Positions 11,705 to 20,747 are shown, counted from the first letter of the stretch. The stretch is DNA of 64,000 nucleotides from Longimonas halophila (GCF_002554705.1 NZ_PDEP01000015.1:1-64000), one strand, 5' to 3'. A program made the numbers and translations. Notes: a model not told the origin generated them from the sequence alone.

Positions 11705-11746
11705 TAGAAGCGGTCCGCGTTGCATAGTAGCAGGCGGACCGCTTTC
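11705..11746 (-). terminator. Rho-independent terminator of the acidic-protein gene
   Basis: An 11-bp perfect stem, AAGCGGTCCGC (11708-11718) with GCGGACCGCTT (11734-11744). Read on the minus strand it is followed by a U-rich TTCTATTTT stretch. It lies 31 nt past the stop codon of the minus-strand gene at 11777-12004. Confidence 0.75.
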
Positions 11747-11776
11747 GGCTGAAGAGGTGAGCATTGTTAGCGCGAG

Positions 11777-12004
11777 TTAAAACGCACCGTCGAAGTCCTC
11801 GTAATAGTCATCGTTGTAGAGGTAGTCGTCGTCTTCATCCTCGAAGTCGTCGAAATCCTCCTCCAGGTCATCGATCAGGTCGTCCTCATCGTAGTATCCA
11901 CCGTCGAGGAGTTCATCGTCAAGGGCGGAGTACGCAAACGGATCGTCGAACCGAGGCATGATATCGTCGGTCGCGTCGTAGAGGGTCTCTTCTTCGTAAA
12001 ACAT
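11777..12004 (-). CDS. Extremely acidic small protein of unknown function
   Basis: 75 residues of which I count 34 Asp or Glu, no Lys and one Arg. The second half is almost continuous acid and aromatic residues, for example DDLIDDLEEDFDDFEDEDDD. A strong terminator follows the gene, which supports its being real despite low complexity. No domain is recognised. It could be a halophilic surface-charge protein, a chaperone or nucleic-acid-mimic type protein, or a cation buffer; nothing in the sequence decides. Confidence 0.65.
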   Translation of the reverse strand: MFYEEETLYDATDDIMPRFDDPFAYSALDDELLDGGYYDEDDLIDDLEEDFDDFEDEDDDYLYNDDYYEDFDGAF

Positions 12005-12401
12005 AGCAGGTCATGGTGTCTGTTCGCGAAACCACAGGCGGATACGGAGCGCCGCACACGCATCAGAAAATCGTGGATTCAGTGTGTCGGATCGACGCAC
12101 GATGCAAGTACCAGGTTTCCTATTCTGGCACCGTGCATCAATTTCACGAAACCTGTGCGAAGCGGCGTGCAGCGTCGATTCTGTTGTTAACATAGGAGCG
12201 TCAGTGTGGGAAAAAGTACGCCATATCAGTCTGTGGATATGCGTTTTTGGCGCATGTTCATGCATGTTGCGTGGCTGGAATGCCGAGAAGCGGGAGGATC
12301 GACCTGCAGTCGGCTGCGCACCGACCGAGCAAAATACGCATTAAGGCAGCAACGAGGTGTGAGTTGTCAGGAATCTATGCGTTACGCGGCTCGTTAAGGA
12401 T
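12005..12401. other. Intergenic region between divergent small genes
   Basis: About 400 bp separating the acidic-protein gene and the 147-residue protein. It must hold both promoters, but I could not point to a convincing -35/-10 pair. No repeat family recognised elsewhere in the window occurs here. Confidence 0.4.
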
Positions 12402-12845
12402 ATGCTAACGCTTTTGCAACAATACCCTCATGCTGATATGGCCTCAGAACAGCATAGCGCATATCCCGAACCGTCCGACTTCAAAGTGATGCGTCCGTCG
12501 TATCACGAGAAAGACGATGGCTACGTCGTCGCCACCATATCGATCTCGCCGTTTACTGTGAAGGGCGAGAGTATGACCAAGGCCGGTGCTCGTCGCGCTG
12601 CGATTTACGAAGCCGAGAAGACGTACCACTCGTATCACCCGTCGTACACGATCGACAATCCGTACCCGGAGCACTTTGTGGATGGGGAGGAGGCTACCTG
12701 GCACCGTGTGCCGCCGTTTCAGCGCACCACGTACGGCGACTACCGCTTCATCGACGCGCAGGGCGAGGAAGAGTACGCTGACATTGAGATGATGCTCATG
12801 TGGGACGTGCGCCCTGAGAAAGAGCTGGATCCAGAAGAGGCATAG
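12402..12845 (+). CDS. Hypothetical protein with dsRBD-like helix signature
   Basis: 147 residues, soluble; a second Met at 12438 (MASEQHSAYPE) is an equally good start and would give 135 residues. Not recognised as a named family. The segment VKGESMTKAGARRAAIYEAE, preceded by a beta-type stretch YVVATISIS, resembles the end of a double-stranded RNA-binding fold (strand, glycine turn, Lys/Arg-Ala helix), but this is weak. The C-terminus is acidic. It converges with the TlpA-like gene. Confidence 0.6.
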   Translation: MLTLLQQYPHADMASEQHSAYPEPSDFKVMRPSYHEKDDGYVVATISISPFTVKGESMTKAGARRAAIYEAEKTYHSYHPSYTIDNPYPEHFVDGEEATWHRVPPFQRTTYGDYRFIDAQGEEEYADIEMMLMWDVRPEKELDPEEA

Positions 12846-12893
12846 CTCCACTCCACTCGTAAGACTCGGGCCTCTGCGAGCCACTCGGCAGCA

Positions 12894-13463
12894 TCACGTT
12901 AAGGCGCGCAGCACACGATTCAGCGTCGACTTCGGCATGAAGCCGACGTGTGTGTATCGGATGTCGCCACTGGTATCAATCACGTAGGTGCGTGGTACGG
13001 CCTCGCCCGGAAAGTGCTGGTACGCCAGGGGCCCAGAGGCAATCTGTGGATAGTTGAGCCCCTGCTCCTCAGCAAACGGTTTCACCACACGAGCCCCCTG
13101 CTGGTCGGTGGCCAGTCCCACGAATTGCACCTCATTGCCCCATTCGTTCTGCAGTTCTACAAAACCGGGTAGCTCTACACGGCACGGCGGACACCACGTG
13201 GCCCATACGTTTACGACCATCACCTGTCCGGCATGGTCAGCTGTGCGAAACGTGTCGCCATCAATCGTCTCGTGTGCAAACGTTGGAGCGGCATTGCCAG
13301 CAGGCTCGAGGTCGATTACAGGCGGCCAAAACTGAAACACGAGGTAGAGCGCGACCCCTACGAGCACCGGCCAGTGCCAGTACAAACGCACGGCGTTACC
13401 GATGCGCGTCCAGGTTGTTGGGGATTCTGGGGACTCCGACTCAGTGGAAGATAGCATGAGCAT
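12894..13463 (-). CDS. TlpA-like membrane-anchored thiol:disulfide oxidoreductase
   Basis: 189 residues. A single N-terminal hydrophobic segment (about residues 29-46, WPVLVGVALYLVFQFWPP) anchors a thioredoxin domain outside the membrane. The catalytic motif is WATWCPPCR at about residues 88-96, and the cis-Pro region reads GEAVPRTYVID. Such proteins reduce disulfides for cytochrome c maturation or similar extracytoplasmic work. No cytochrome gene lies beside it. Confidence 0.9.
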   Translation of the reverse strand: MLMLSSTESESPESPTTWTRIGNAVRLYWHWPVLVGVALYLVFQFWPPVIDLEPAGNAAPTFAHETIDGDTFRTADHAGQVMVVNVWATWCPPCRVELPGFVELQNEWGNEVQFVGLATDQQGARVVKPFAEEQGLNYPQIASGPLAYQHFPGEAVPRTYVIDTSGDIRYTHVGFMPKSTLNRVLRALT

Positions 13464-13533
13464 TGGGGTAAGCTATATAACGAGGGGCACAGCAGTTGAA
13501 TAGGACGACTGTTCTCCGTGAGGGGCGCGCCGG

Positions 13534-13902
13534 TCACGTATCGCCGGACAGGGATTTGGGGGCAGGCGAGCGCGCATACACGTCGAATACCGTGCGGTCG
13601 TCAGGGAGAACCACGGCGAGGACGACTTCGCGCGCGGGGTCGTACGTGGTGGTGAGGTGATGCAGCATCTTCATTGTGCTGGCTTCGATCTCGTCATCTG
13701 TGCCCTGAAAGGTGAGATACCGTAGCGGAGCGGTGCCACCATCCTCTGCATCCCCCGACTGCGGCGTGGGAAAGACAACCGCCCCCCGCCCGCGCTGCTG
13801 GTACTGCCGCCAGCCTTGCCGTGCTATCGTCTGCCAGTGGGTTTCGGCAATATGATTGAGCAGCGCACCCGGGTTGGGCGCCTCGGACATTTTGGATTCC
13901 AT
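13534..13902 (-). CDS. Hypothetical protein
   Basis: I start at the Met at 13902 (MESKMSEAPNPG), giving 122 residues; Met codons at 13953 and 13890 are alternatives. It has no signal peptide or membrane segment. The body shows strand-like segments YLTFQGTDDEIEASTMKMLH and VVLAVVLPDDRTVFDVY, suggesting an alpha/beta fold, but I do not recognise a family. It lies between the TlpA-like gene and the CDF transporter, all on the minus strand. Confidence 0.6.
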   Translation of the reverse strand: MESKMSEAPNPGALLNHIAETHWQTIARQGWRQYQQRGRGAVVFPTPQSGDAEDGGTAPLRYLTFQGTDDEIEASTMKMLHHLTTTYDPAREVVLAVVLPDDRTVFDVYARSPAPKSLSGDT

Positions 13903-13970
13903 AACGGCAGCTATTATCACACAACCTGATGGAAGTGATACGAATGAGGGCACGCATGGTTGGTACTCTC

Positions 13971-14951
13971 TTATGTATCTTGCCCTGACGATGCATGCGC
14001 CACCCGGCGCCGTCCAGAGAGCGACTCGGCCTCCACAAAGATGTAGGTGATTTCGGGATGGGCCTCGCGCACCGCATCCTCAAAAGCATTGACGGTCTGT
14101 GTAATTTCGGCAGCGGTGAGGTTCGCGTCAAAGTTGATCTCTATGTTGAGCACCAAGTTATAGGGGCCCATGTGGAGCGTGAGCACACGGCCCAACCCGG
14201 CCACGCCCGGCTGCTCGTTGGCAATGGCGCGGACATCGGCCTGCACATCGGGGTGAGCCGCCTCGCCCACAAGCAGCTTCTTGCTCTCCCACGCCAGAAA
14301 CGCGGCCACCGAAAACAGAATCAGCCCAATCGCCATTGAGGCAATGCCGTCGAGAATAGGCATCTCCAGCAGATGGGCCAGATGCACGCCGATAAGCGCT
14401 ACGATGAGTCCGGCCATAGCGGCGCTGTCCTCAAACAGCACCGTGACGGTCGTGGGGTCTTTGCTGGTGCGTACAGCCTCCCAAAAGCTGGTATCGCCGC
14501 GCTGCAGATTAAACTCGTTCCACGCGGTGCGAAATGCCAGCGCCTCAAACACGATAGCGGCACTCAGTACAACGGTGTTCAGCATGAGGCCCCCAATGGT
14601 CACGCCAAAGACCGTTGCGCTGCCAGTTGCGCCATGCCCGGGGTCGAGCGTATGCAGCAAGCCCTCGTAGAACGAGAATCCTCCGCCAAGCCCAAAGATC
14701 AGAATCGCGACGACAAGCGTGTAGAAGTAGAGCGCCTTGCCGTATCCGTACGGATGTGTATCATCGGGCGGACGCTGGCTGCGCCGAATCCCCAGCAGCA
14801 ACAGCCCGCCATTCCCGGTGTCCACCAGCGAGTGGATGCCCTCGGCCAGCATCGCGGAACTGCCGCTAACCGCTGCCCCCAGAAACTTGGTGACGGCAAT
14901 TGCGAAGTTGCCTAAGATGGCGGCGTAGATGGCTTTCTTGGATGAGGCCAT
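13971..14951 (-). CDS. Cation diffusion facilitator (CDF) metal exporter
   Basis: 326 residues with about six membrane segments and a C-terminal cytoplasmic dimerisation domain. The family signature SGSSAMLAEGIHSLVDTGNG includes the metal-binding HSLVD (HxxxD) of TM2, and TM5 has EDSAAMAGLIVAL and the second site VLDGIAS-like ILDGIASMAIG. CDF proteins exchange Zn2+, Fe2+, Mn2+ or Co2+ for protons. The HxxxD type often goes with zinc, but selectivity is not certain. It is a single-gene unit. Confidence 0.9.
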   Translation of the reverse strand: MASSKKAIYAAILGNFAIAVTKFLGAAVSGSSAMLAEGIHSLVDTGNGGLLLLGIRRSQRPPDDTHPYGYGKALYFYTLVVAILIFGLGGGFSFYEGLLHTLDPGHGATGSATVFGVTIGGLMLNTVVLSAAIVFEALAFRTAWNEFNLQRGDTSFWEAVRTSKDPTTVTVLFEDSAAMAGLIVALIGVHLAHLLEMPILDGIASMAIGLILFSVAAFLAWESKKLLVGEAAHPDVQADVRAIANEQPGVAGLGRVLTLHMGPYNLVLNIEINFDANLTAAEITQTVNAFEDAVREAHPEITYIFVEAESLSGRRRVAHASSGQDT

Positions 14952-15076
14952 AAACAGCGTGTGCTAAAGGGATAAGCAGACGAACGCTCGAAAGGATACG
15001 GGATAGCGCGCTCCTGTGCAATTTCTCTTTGAATGAAGGAGCAACCTCGCTGCATGTCCAATGCTACACACGGCGT

Positions 15077-16948
15077 TTACCCCCGATACGCATCAGCGTC
15101 AACACCCAGGCGGTTCATGCGCGAGAGCAAGGTAGTGCGCTTGATGTCGAGCAGGGCGGCTGCGCCGTCGGGGCCGCCTACCGTGCCGCCGGTGGCCTTG
15201 AGCGCGCGAATGATGTGCCGACGCTGCGCCTCCTGAAGCGTGGGCAGGTCGTCGGTGTGGTTGGTGGTATGCTGCTGCGTAATGGAGAGGTCATCGGCGC
15301 GGATCAGCCCATCTTGGGCCAGAATCACAGCGCGTTCCATGATGTTGGCCAGCTCGCGCACATTGCCGGGCCAGTTGTAAGCCTTGAGCACTGCCATGGC
15401 GCTGGGGCTTACGCCCTCAATCGATTTGCCCATACGTTGGGCAAACAGCTTGCGGAAGTGCTCCACCAGAAGCGGAATGTCGGAGCGGCGGTCGCGGAGC
15501 GGCGGCAGATTGATCGGGAAGATGTTGAGGCGAAAGTAGAGATCTGATCGGAAGCGGCCCTCCTCCACCGCCTGTTCGAGATCCACATTCGTTGCGGCGA
15601 TGATCCGCGTATCCACCTGAATGGTGCGGCTTCCGCCCACACGCTCAAACTCTTGCTCTTGCAGCGCGCGCAGCAGCTTCGACTGGGTAGACATCGCCAG
15701 TTCGCCGATTTCGTCGAGGAAGAGCGTGCCCCCGTCAGCCAGTTCGAAGCGGCCTACGCGCTGCTCAGAGGCTCCGGTGAAGGCCCCTTTTTCGTGCCCA
15801 AAGAGCTCGCTTTCAATGAGGTCGGGGGCGAGTGCGGAGCAGTTCACTTTGACGAGCACATTGTCGGCGCGTGGACTGCGTTCGTGTACAGCGCGGGCCA
15901 CGAGTTCTTTGCCGGTGCCCGTCTGGCCGCACACGAGCACAGTGGTGTCGGTGCTCGCCACCTGGTCGATCGCGGTGAACACCTCTTGCATGGGCGGCGA
16001 GGTGCCCACGATAGTCTCGAAGCCCTTTTCGCTGCGGATCTCTTCTTGCAGGTACTGCTTTTCGGAGGCCAGTTGGGAGACGGCGGCCTCCGCCTGCGTG
16101 CGCGCATCGATGTCGCGCAAGATGAGCAGGTGCTGGGTGGTTCCATTCGGCAGCGGCAGCGGACTGATGGTGGCCTCAACCGGAAACGTATCGCCAGAGG
16201 CGCGGCGCGCCTGAATCCCTTCAGACGCCGCCAGGTAGCGCCCCTCGGCGTTGGTGTCTTGCTGCAGGTAGTCGGCCAGCAGCGCGTCGAACTCGTCTGT
16301 GAGGAAGCGCGTGAGTGGCTCCCCGCAGGCGTCATCGGCAGAGCATGCGAAGATGGATTCGGCTGCCGGGTTGAAGAGCGTGATGGTGCGGTCCGCCTCG
16401 ATGTTAATGATAGCGTCGATCGCCGAATCCACAATGGTCGACAGGCGCTGCTGACTCTCGCGCAAGGCGGCGGTGCGCTCTTTTACCGTCTGCTCCAGCT
16501 CGTCGTGGGCCTGTCGAAGCGCGGCTTCGGCTTCCTGGCGAGCGCGGCGCTCCTCGGCCTCGCGTAGGGCCCGCTTCACCGCCGGCCCCAGCCGCGAGAG
16601 CGTGTCTTTGAGCACGTAGTCGGTCGCGCCCTGCTTCAGCGTTTCGATAGCGCGCTCCTCGCCGATGGCCCCGGACACGAAGACCACAGGCACCGTGGGG
16701 TAGCGCTCCTGCACCATGCGCAGCGCCGTGAGCCCGTCGAACGTGGGCAGCGAGTAGTCGGCCAGCACAATACCGGGCGGGCCGTCGTCGAGCGCGGCTT
16801 CGAAGTCGGCTTTCGTATCTACTCGCTGCACTGAGCCGGTAATGCCGTCGGCGCGTAGCTGGTGGCGAATGAGTTCGGCGTCAGTATCCACATCCTCAAG
16901 CAGCAGCACGTTGAGCGCGTCCCACGAGGGCGAAGCATCATCGGTCAT
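15077..16948 (-). CDS. NtrC-like sigma-54 activator with receiver and PAS domains
   Basis: 623 residues: receiver domain (about 12-130, phospho-acceptor Asp in IVLADYSLP near residue 64), coiled linker (about 135-165), PAS domain (about 165-290), AAA+ ATPase (about 325-550) and a Fis-type helix-turn-helix (about 575-620). Walker A is GQTGTGKE, the sigma-54 contact loop is GAFTGA near residue 389, and Walker B is GGTLFLDEIGE. It should activate sigma-54 promoters after phosphorylation. It is the third gene of a kinase / regulator / activator operon with a 54-nt gap to the gene before. Confidence 0.93.
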   Translation of the reverse strand: MTDDASPSWDALNVLLLEDVDTDAELIRHQLRADGITGSVQRVDTKADFEAALDDGPPGIVLADYSLPTFDGLTALRMVQERYPTVPVVFVSGAIGEERAIETLKQGATDYVLKDTLSRLGPAVKRALREAEERRARQEAEAALRQAHDELEQTVKERTAALRESQQRLSTIVDSAIDAIINIEADRTITLFNPAAESIFACSADDACGEPLTRFLTDEFDALLADYLQQDTNAEGRYLAASEGIQARRASGDTFPVEATISPLPLPNGTTQHLLILRDIDARTQAEAAVSQLASEKQYLQEEIRSEKGFETIVGTSPPMQEVFTAIDQVASTDTTVLVCGQTGTGKELVARAVHERSPRADNVLVKVNCSALAPDLIESELFGHEKGAFTGASEQRVGRFELADGGTLFLDEIGELAMSTQSKLLRALQEQEFERVGGSRTIQVDTRIIAATNVDLEQAVEEGRFRSDLYFRLNIFPINLPPLRDRRSDIPLLVEHFRKLFAQRMGKSIEGVSPSAMAVLKAYNWPGNVRELANIMERAVILAQDGLIRADDLSITQQHTTNHTDDLPTLQEAQRRHIIRALKATGGTVGGPDGAAALLDIKRTTLLSRMNRLGVDADAYRG

Positions 16949-17002
16949 AGCGAGGCAGGTTGGGGATGCGACAGACAGCGACAGACACGGACAACGCAGC
17001 CT

Positions 17003-17422
17003 CTAACACACCGTTTGGTTGGTGGAGGTCCAGTAGCGGCCGATGCGCTGAACCGTTTCGGTAAACTGCTCAAAGTCAACCGGCTTCACCACGTAGCTGT
17101 TCACGCCCAGGTCGTAGCAGCGCGTTAGGTCCTGTTGCTCCTGCGAGGAGGTGAGGGCAATGACAGGGATGCAATGCGTGCGCTCGTCCGACTTAAGTGC
17201 TTCGAGGACCTCCAGCCCGCTCACCTTGGGCAGCTTTAGGTCGAGCAGGATGAGCTTAGGGGGCGTGCCGTGGTCTGACGCATCTTGAAACAGGTAGCGG
17301 AGCGCCTCGGCCCCGTCACGCAGATGCATCACGTCTTCGTCGAGCCCCAGTTCGCGGAGCGCGCGCAGCGTGAGTTCGGCGTCGTAGGGCTGATCTTCAA
17401 TGAGTAAAATGGAGCGACTCAT
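17003..17422 (-). CDS. Stand-alone response regulator (Rcp1/CheY-like)
   Basis: 139 residues from the Met at 17422 (MSRSILLIED); a Met 4 codons upstream is possible. It is a receiver domain only: acidic pair ED at 9-10, phospho-acceptor Asp in LILLDLKLP at residue 61, the conserved Thr/Ser in VIALTSS and Lys in SYVVKPVDF. The Rcp1-like form goes with PAS/phytochrome-type kinases such as the one encoded 54 nt upstream. It probably shuttles phosphate or regulates by protein contact, since it has no output domain. Confidence 0.93.
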   Translation of the reverse strand: MSRSILLIEDQPYDAELTLRALRELGLDEDVMHLRDGAEALRYLFQDASDHGTPPKLILLDLKLPKVSGLEVLEALKSDERTHCIPVIALTSSQEQQDLTRCYDLGVNSYVVKPVDFEQFTETVQRIGRYWTSTNQTVC

Positions 17423-17476
17423 ACGGTACAACACAGTCGATGGGGAGGCAGCAAGGCAGGCAGCGGCGTATCAGAA

Positions 17477-19600
17477 TCAGGGCGGGGTAGCGGTTTCTTT
17501 AGGCAGGGTAAACGTGAACGAAGCGCCTTCGCCCACGGCGCCCTCCGCCTCCACGTGGCCGCCGTGGCGCTGCACCACGCGCTCCACAATAGCGAGCCCC
17601 ACGCCTGTGCCCTCGAATGCATCATCGTCGTGCAGGCGCTGAAACACGCCAAACAGCTTATCGGCATAGGCCATGTCGAAGCCCGCGCCATTGTCTTCGA
17701 TAACGTATGTCGGCACATCGGCCTTCGTATCAGACGTGATCCGAATGCGGGCAGGGGCTTCGTCTTGCGTGAACTTAACTGCGTTCGAGAGCAGATTCGT
17801 TAGGGCCTGCCGCACCATCGAGCGGTCGCCACAGGTGCGGGGGAGCGGGTCGCACGAAAACACGATGTTGCGGTCGGGATGCGCACGGTCCAGTTCGTCG
17901 ATCACGTCATCCACGAGCGCATCCATGTCGATGGGTCCTGATCGCATCTCGCGACTGCCGAGCCGCGAGAGCGCAAGCAGGTCGTCAATAAGCTGGCCCA
18001 TGCGCTGGGCGCTCTCCACGATGACCCCGAGGAGGCGCTGCCCTTCGTCATCGAGCTGATCGCTGTGGGCATTGAGCAGCATCCGCGAGAAGCCGTCGAC
18101 GGCTCGCAGTGGCGTGCGCAGGTCGTGCGACACCGAGTAGGTAAACGACTCCAGTTCTTTGGTGCGCTCCTCCACGCGCTGCTCCAGGCGCTCGGTGTGT
18201 TGCTGCACCTGCTCCAGGAGCTGCGCCTGACGCAGTGCAATGGTAAGCTGGTCGGTCACTTCCTGCGCGATGCGTTGTTCTTGTTCGGTAAAGCAGCCCG
18301 GATCTTCCGTGCCCAGGTTTACGATACCAATAAGTGTGTCTTCCATCGACATGGGGAGCGTCATAAACGCCTGGATGCCTTCTTCCCGGAGTTGCTGGAT
18401 CAGCGGCGTCTGCTTGACGGAGCGGATGTCTTCCACGATGTGATGCTGCTGGTGCAGCGCAGCCTCGGTAAATTGGAAATGTGAAAGCGGCACGGTTACG
18501 CCGCTATCGAGCATCGACTCCCCAGCGCTGTAGCGGGCCAGCACCGTACCTTCGTTGGTGTTGCGGTCGAGCAGGGCCACGCTGGAGCGGCTGCAGGGCA
18601 CCAGGTGGTGCAGGCGCTTCATAGCGGCCTGCGCAATGTCGGCGGGCGACTGTGCCTGCAAGATGGCCTGGTCGATGTCGCGCAGCACCTCCAGGCGGCG
18701 CGTGTAGAGCTCCAGCTGCTGCTCGCGCTCTTTGCGTGCGGTGATGTCTTCGCAGATGCACGTGAGTCCGCCATCGTCCAGCGGAGTAAGCGTCAGGTAT
18801 ACCGGAAACGTACTGCCATCGCGGCGCAGGCCCGTGAGGTCGCCACTCCACTGCTCGCCGCGATCCAGCACCGGAAACACCTCTGCCTCAATGTAGGCCT
18901 GCTCCTGCGCGTCGTACAGGATGCGCCAGCTCTCGCCGATCAATTCTTCGGGATCGTCATAGCCGTAGATCGTAGCGTGCGCCTGGTTGGCGTATCGGAA
19001 CGCGCCGTTGGGTGCATGAATGGACATTCCGGCCATGGCCGCATCCATCGCCGCGAGTTGGCGCTGCTGCTGTTCTTGCACCGCCCGCCGCTCCCGGATT
19101 TCAGCGCGCAGCTCCTCATTGACGCGCTCCAACTCGGCAGTCCGCGCCTGCACGCGCGATTCCAGCGCCACCTGGTTTGTTTCCAGCTGCGCCTGCATCT
19201 CCTTACGGCTGGTAATATCGGTTACGATCGACTGAAAGCGCTCAATCGTGCCGTCGTCGTTTTGTACCGGATGGACTGTGAGGTGCACCCAGAGCTCGGT
19301 GCCGCTGGAGCGCACCATGCGCATCTCGGCTTTCTCGACCGAGTGGCCCTGCTGCACTTGCTGTAGCACCTGCAACGCCCGTTCACGCCCCTCGGGGCCC
19401 GGTGGGCAGATCGACAATGCCGACTGCCCCACCAGGGCACGGCGTTTGTATCCCAGCAGATCGGCGGCGTATGGGTTGAGCATCTGAATGTACCCGCCCG
19501 GCGACACCGAAAAGTAGGCCACAGGGGCCGTTTCGTACAGCGCCTGGTAGTCGGGCGTTGTTGTAGAACGGTCGGATACGGAAGGCGAGACCGAAGACAT
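17477..19600 (-). CDS. PAS-PAS-GAF sensor histidine kinase
   Basis: From the Met at 19600 (MSSVSPSVSDRS) it has 707 residues; an upstream Met at 19747 would add 49 poor-quality residues. Order: PAS 1 (about 15-130), coiled coil (about 135-175), PAS 2 (about 180-300), GAF (about 310-465), coiled coil, HisKA with phospho-His in SVSHDLRTPLRAV (about residue 493), and HATPase (NLLSNAVKF, DNGAGFDM, GTGVGLAIV). No membrane segments, so it is a cytoplasmic sensor of a ligand held in PAS or GAF. It heads the three-gene operon. Confidence 0.92.
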   Translation of the reverse strand: MSSVSPSVSDRSTTTPDYQALYETAPVAYFSVSPGGYIQMLNPYAADLLGYKRRALVGQSALSICPPGPEGRERALQVLQQVQQGHSVEKAEMRMVRSSGTELWVHLTVHPVQNDDGTIERFQSIVTDITSRKEMQAQLETNQVALESRVQARTAELERVNEELRAEIRERRAVQEQQQRQLAAMDAAMAGMSIHAPNGAFRYANQAHATIYGYDDPEELIGESWRILYDAQEQAYIEAEVFPVLDRGEQWSGDLTGLRRDGSTFPVYLTLTPLDDGGLTCICEDITARKEREQQLELYTRRLEVLRDIDQAILQAQSPADIAQAAMKRLHHLVPCSRSSVALLDRNTNEGTVLARYSAGESMLDSGVTVPLSHFQFTEAALHQQHHIVEDIRSVKQTPLIQQLREEGIQAFMTLPMSMEDTLIGIVNLGTEDPGCFTEQEQRIAQEVTDQLTIALRQAQLLEQVQQHTERLEQRVEERTKELESFTYSVSHDLRTPLRAVDGFSRMLLNAHSDQLDDEGQRLLGVIVESAQRMGQLIDDLLALSRLGSREMRSGPIDMDALVDDVIDELDRAHPDRNIVFSCDPLPRTCGDRSMVRQALTNLLSNAVKFTQDEAPARIRITSDTKADVPTYVIEDNGAGFDMAYADKLFGVFQRLHDDDAFEGTGVGLAIVERVVQRHGGHVEAEGAVGEGASFTFTLPKETATPP

Positions 19601-19784
19601 AAGCGAGGAGCCAGCGTTCGGGCAAAAGAAATTCAGGGAAGCGTCGGGCAGGCCGCACGCGGTTGCGGTCTCCTGTAGCTTGGGCGTACTGCGTGCGCGG
19701 TGGGGGGATAGCGTTACATCAAGAGCAGCGCGTCTGTAGAGGTACATCGTTTACATCCTATGCGTTCACACAGCTCCGCTTTCA

Positions 19785-19820
19785 CGTTGATATATCGACA
19801 TAGGTGTCGATATATCAACG
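19785..19820. promoter_or_regulatory. Twin palindrome, probable tandem operator
   Basis: Perfect 16-bp arms, CGTTGATATATCGACA (19785-19800) and TGTCGATATATCAACG (19805-19820), separated by TAGG. Each arm is itself a near-palindrome around GATATATC, so the block can be read as two operators whose centres are 20 bp apart, on the same face of the helix. It lies between the divergent sensor kinase and ECF sigma genes. There is no U-run, so it is not a typical terminator. Confidence 0.75.
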
Positions 19821-19855
19821 AAATACATGGAAGTAGAGTCTATGCTAAACATCAA

Positions 19856-19875
19856 ATTCATTTTTATAAATGAAT
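19856..19875. promoter_or_regulatory. Second AT-rich palindrome in the kinase/sigma intergenic region
   Basis: ATTCATTT (19856-19863) and AAATGAAT (19868-19875) form a perfect 8-bp inverted repeat around TTAT. It sits 36 bp to the right of the twin palindrome in unusually AT-rich DNA. It may be another regulator site or part of a promoter. Confidence 0.45.
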
Positions 19876-19988
19876 GTAAAATATGGAGGTAGCACATCAA
19901 ATAAACTAAAAAGATTGATTTGGCACGCAATTGTCATATGTATGGGGTGACGATCGTTTGCATCCGCACACATGATTCCTCTGCTGCT

Positions 19989-20609
19989 ATGCCTACTGCC
20001 TCATCCTCAACAACTGGACGCCTCACCGACGAGCAACTTGAGGCATTTCAGGCTCGCGACCCGGAAGCCATTGAGCGGTGGATTTATGGCAACCGCTCGT
20101 TCATTTTGGGCGTGCTGCAGCGCTACTCCAAAAACACGGAGGTGGCGCAAGACCTGCTGCAGGAAACATTCTTTCAAGCGATTCGCAGCGCGCCACGGTT
20201 TCGCGGCTCTTCGAAGGTCACCACATGGCTCTACAGCATTGCAAAGAATGTAGCGCTACAGCGCGGGCGCACCGACGACCGATATGCCCATGTCGAAGAC
20301 GATGCGCTGAATCGTATGGTATCGTCCACGCATGGTCCAGCATTTGGCACAGATACGCCGCCCTCGCCCATGGGCAGCGCGGTGCACAGCGAGGAAAAGC
20401 AGCTGCTCTATGATGCGCTGCGTGAACTGCCCGACTCGTACCGCCAGATCATTGCGCTGCGCGACCTGCAGGAGCTTTCGACCGATGAGGTGGCCCAGGA
20501 GCTCGACATCACTCCCGGCAATGCCCGCGTGCGTCTCCACCGCGCCCGCAAGCGCCTGCGCACTGTGCTCGCTCCGCATGTGGACGACGCCTACCGCTGG
20601 GCCTCCTGA
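19989..20609 (+). CDS. RNA polymerase sigma factor, ECF family
   Basis: 206 residues from the Met at 19989 (MPTASSSTTGRLT); a TTG frame start at 19920 looks less likely. Region 2: KNTEVAQDLLQETFFQAIRS, then FRGSSKVTTWLYSIAKNVAL. Region 4: LRELPDSYRQIIALRDLQEL and STDEVAQELDITPGNARVRL. No zinc anti-sigma gene follows. The gene reads away from the sensor kinase operon across the intergenic region with the twin palindrome, so the two units may share control. Confidence 0.92.
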   Translation: MPTASSSTTGRLTDEQLEAFQARDPEAIERWIYGNRSFILGVLQRYSKNTEVAQDLLQETFFQAIRSAPRFRGSSKVTTWLYSIAKNVALQRGRTDDRYAHVEDDALNRMVSSTHGPAFGTDTPPSPMGSAVHSEEKQLLYDALRELPDSYRQIIALRDLQELSTDEVAQELDITPGNARVRLHRARKRLRTVLAPHVDDAYRWAS

Positions 20610-20747
20610 CGTAACGAAGTGCCGATAGAGCGCGACTTATTAGATACACGAGTGCATTGGATTGGCTGCGGCATGATTGCTGCTCTGCTCTTGTGTAGAA
20701 ATCATGTGCTTCACTCTGTATCTTTCACGCTACCCCGAGGTGCGATT

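Noticed and set aside
11428..11764. Short frames over the intergenic repeat block
   Set aside because: They cover CCCCCTTCGCGAAGGGGG-type repeats and the terminator; no coding signal.
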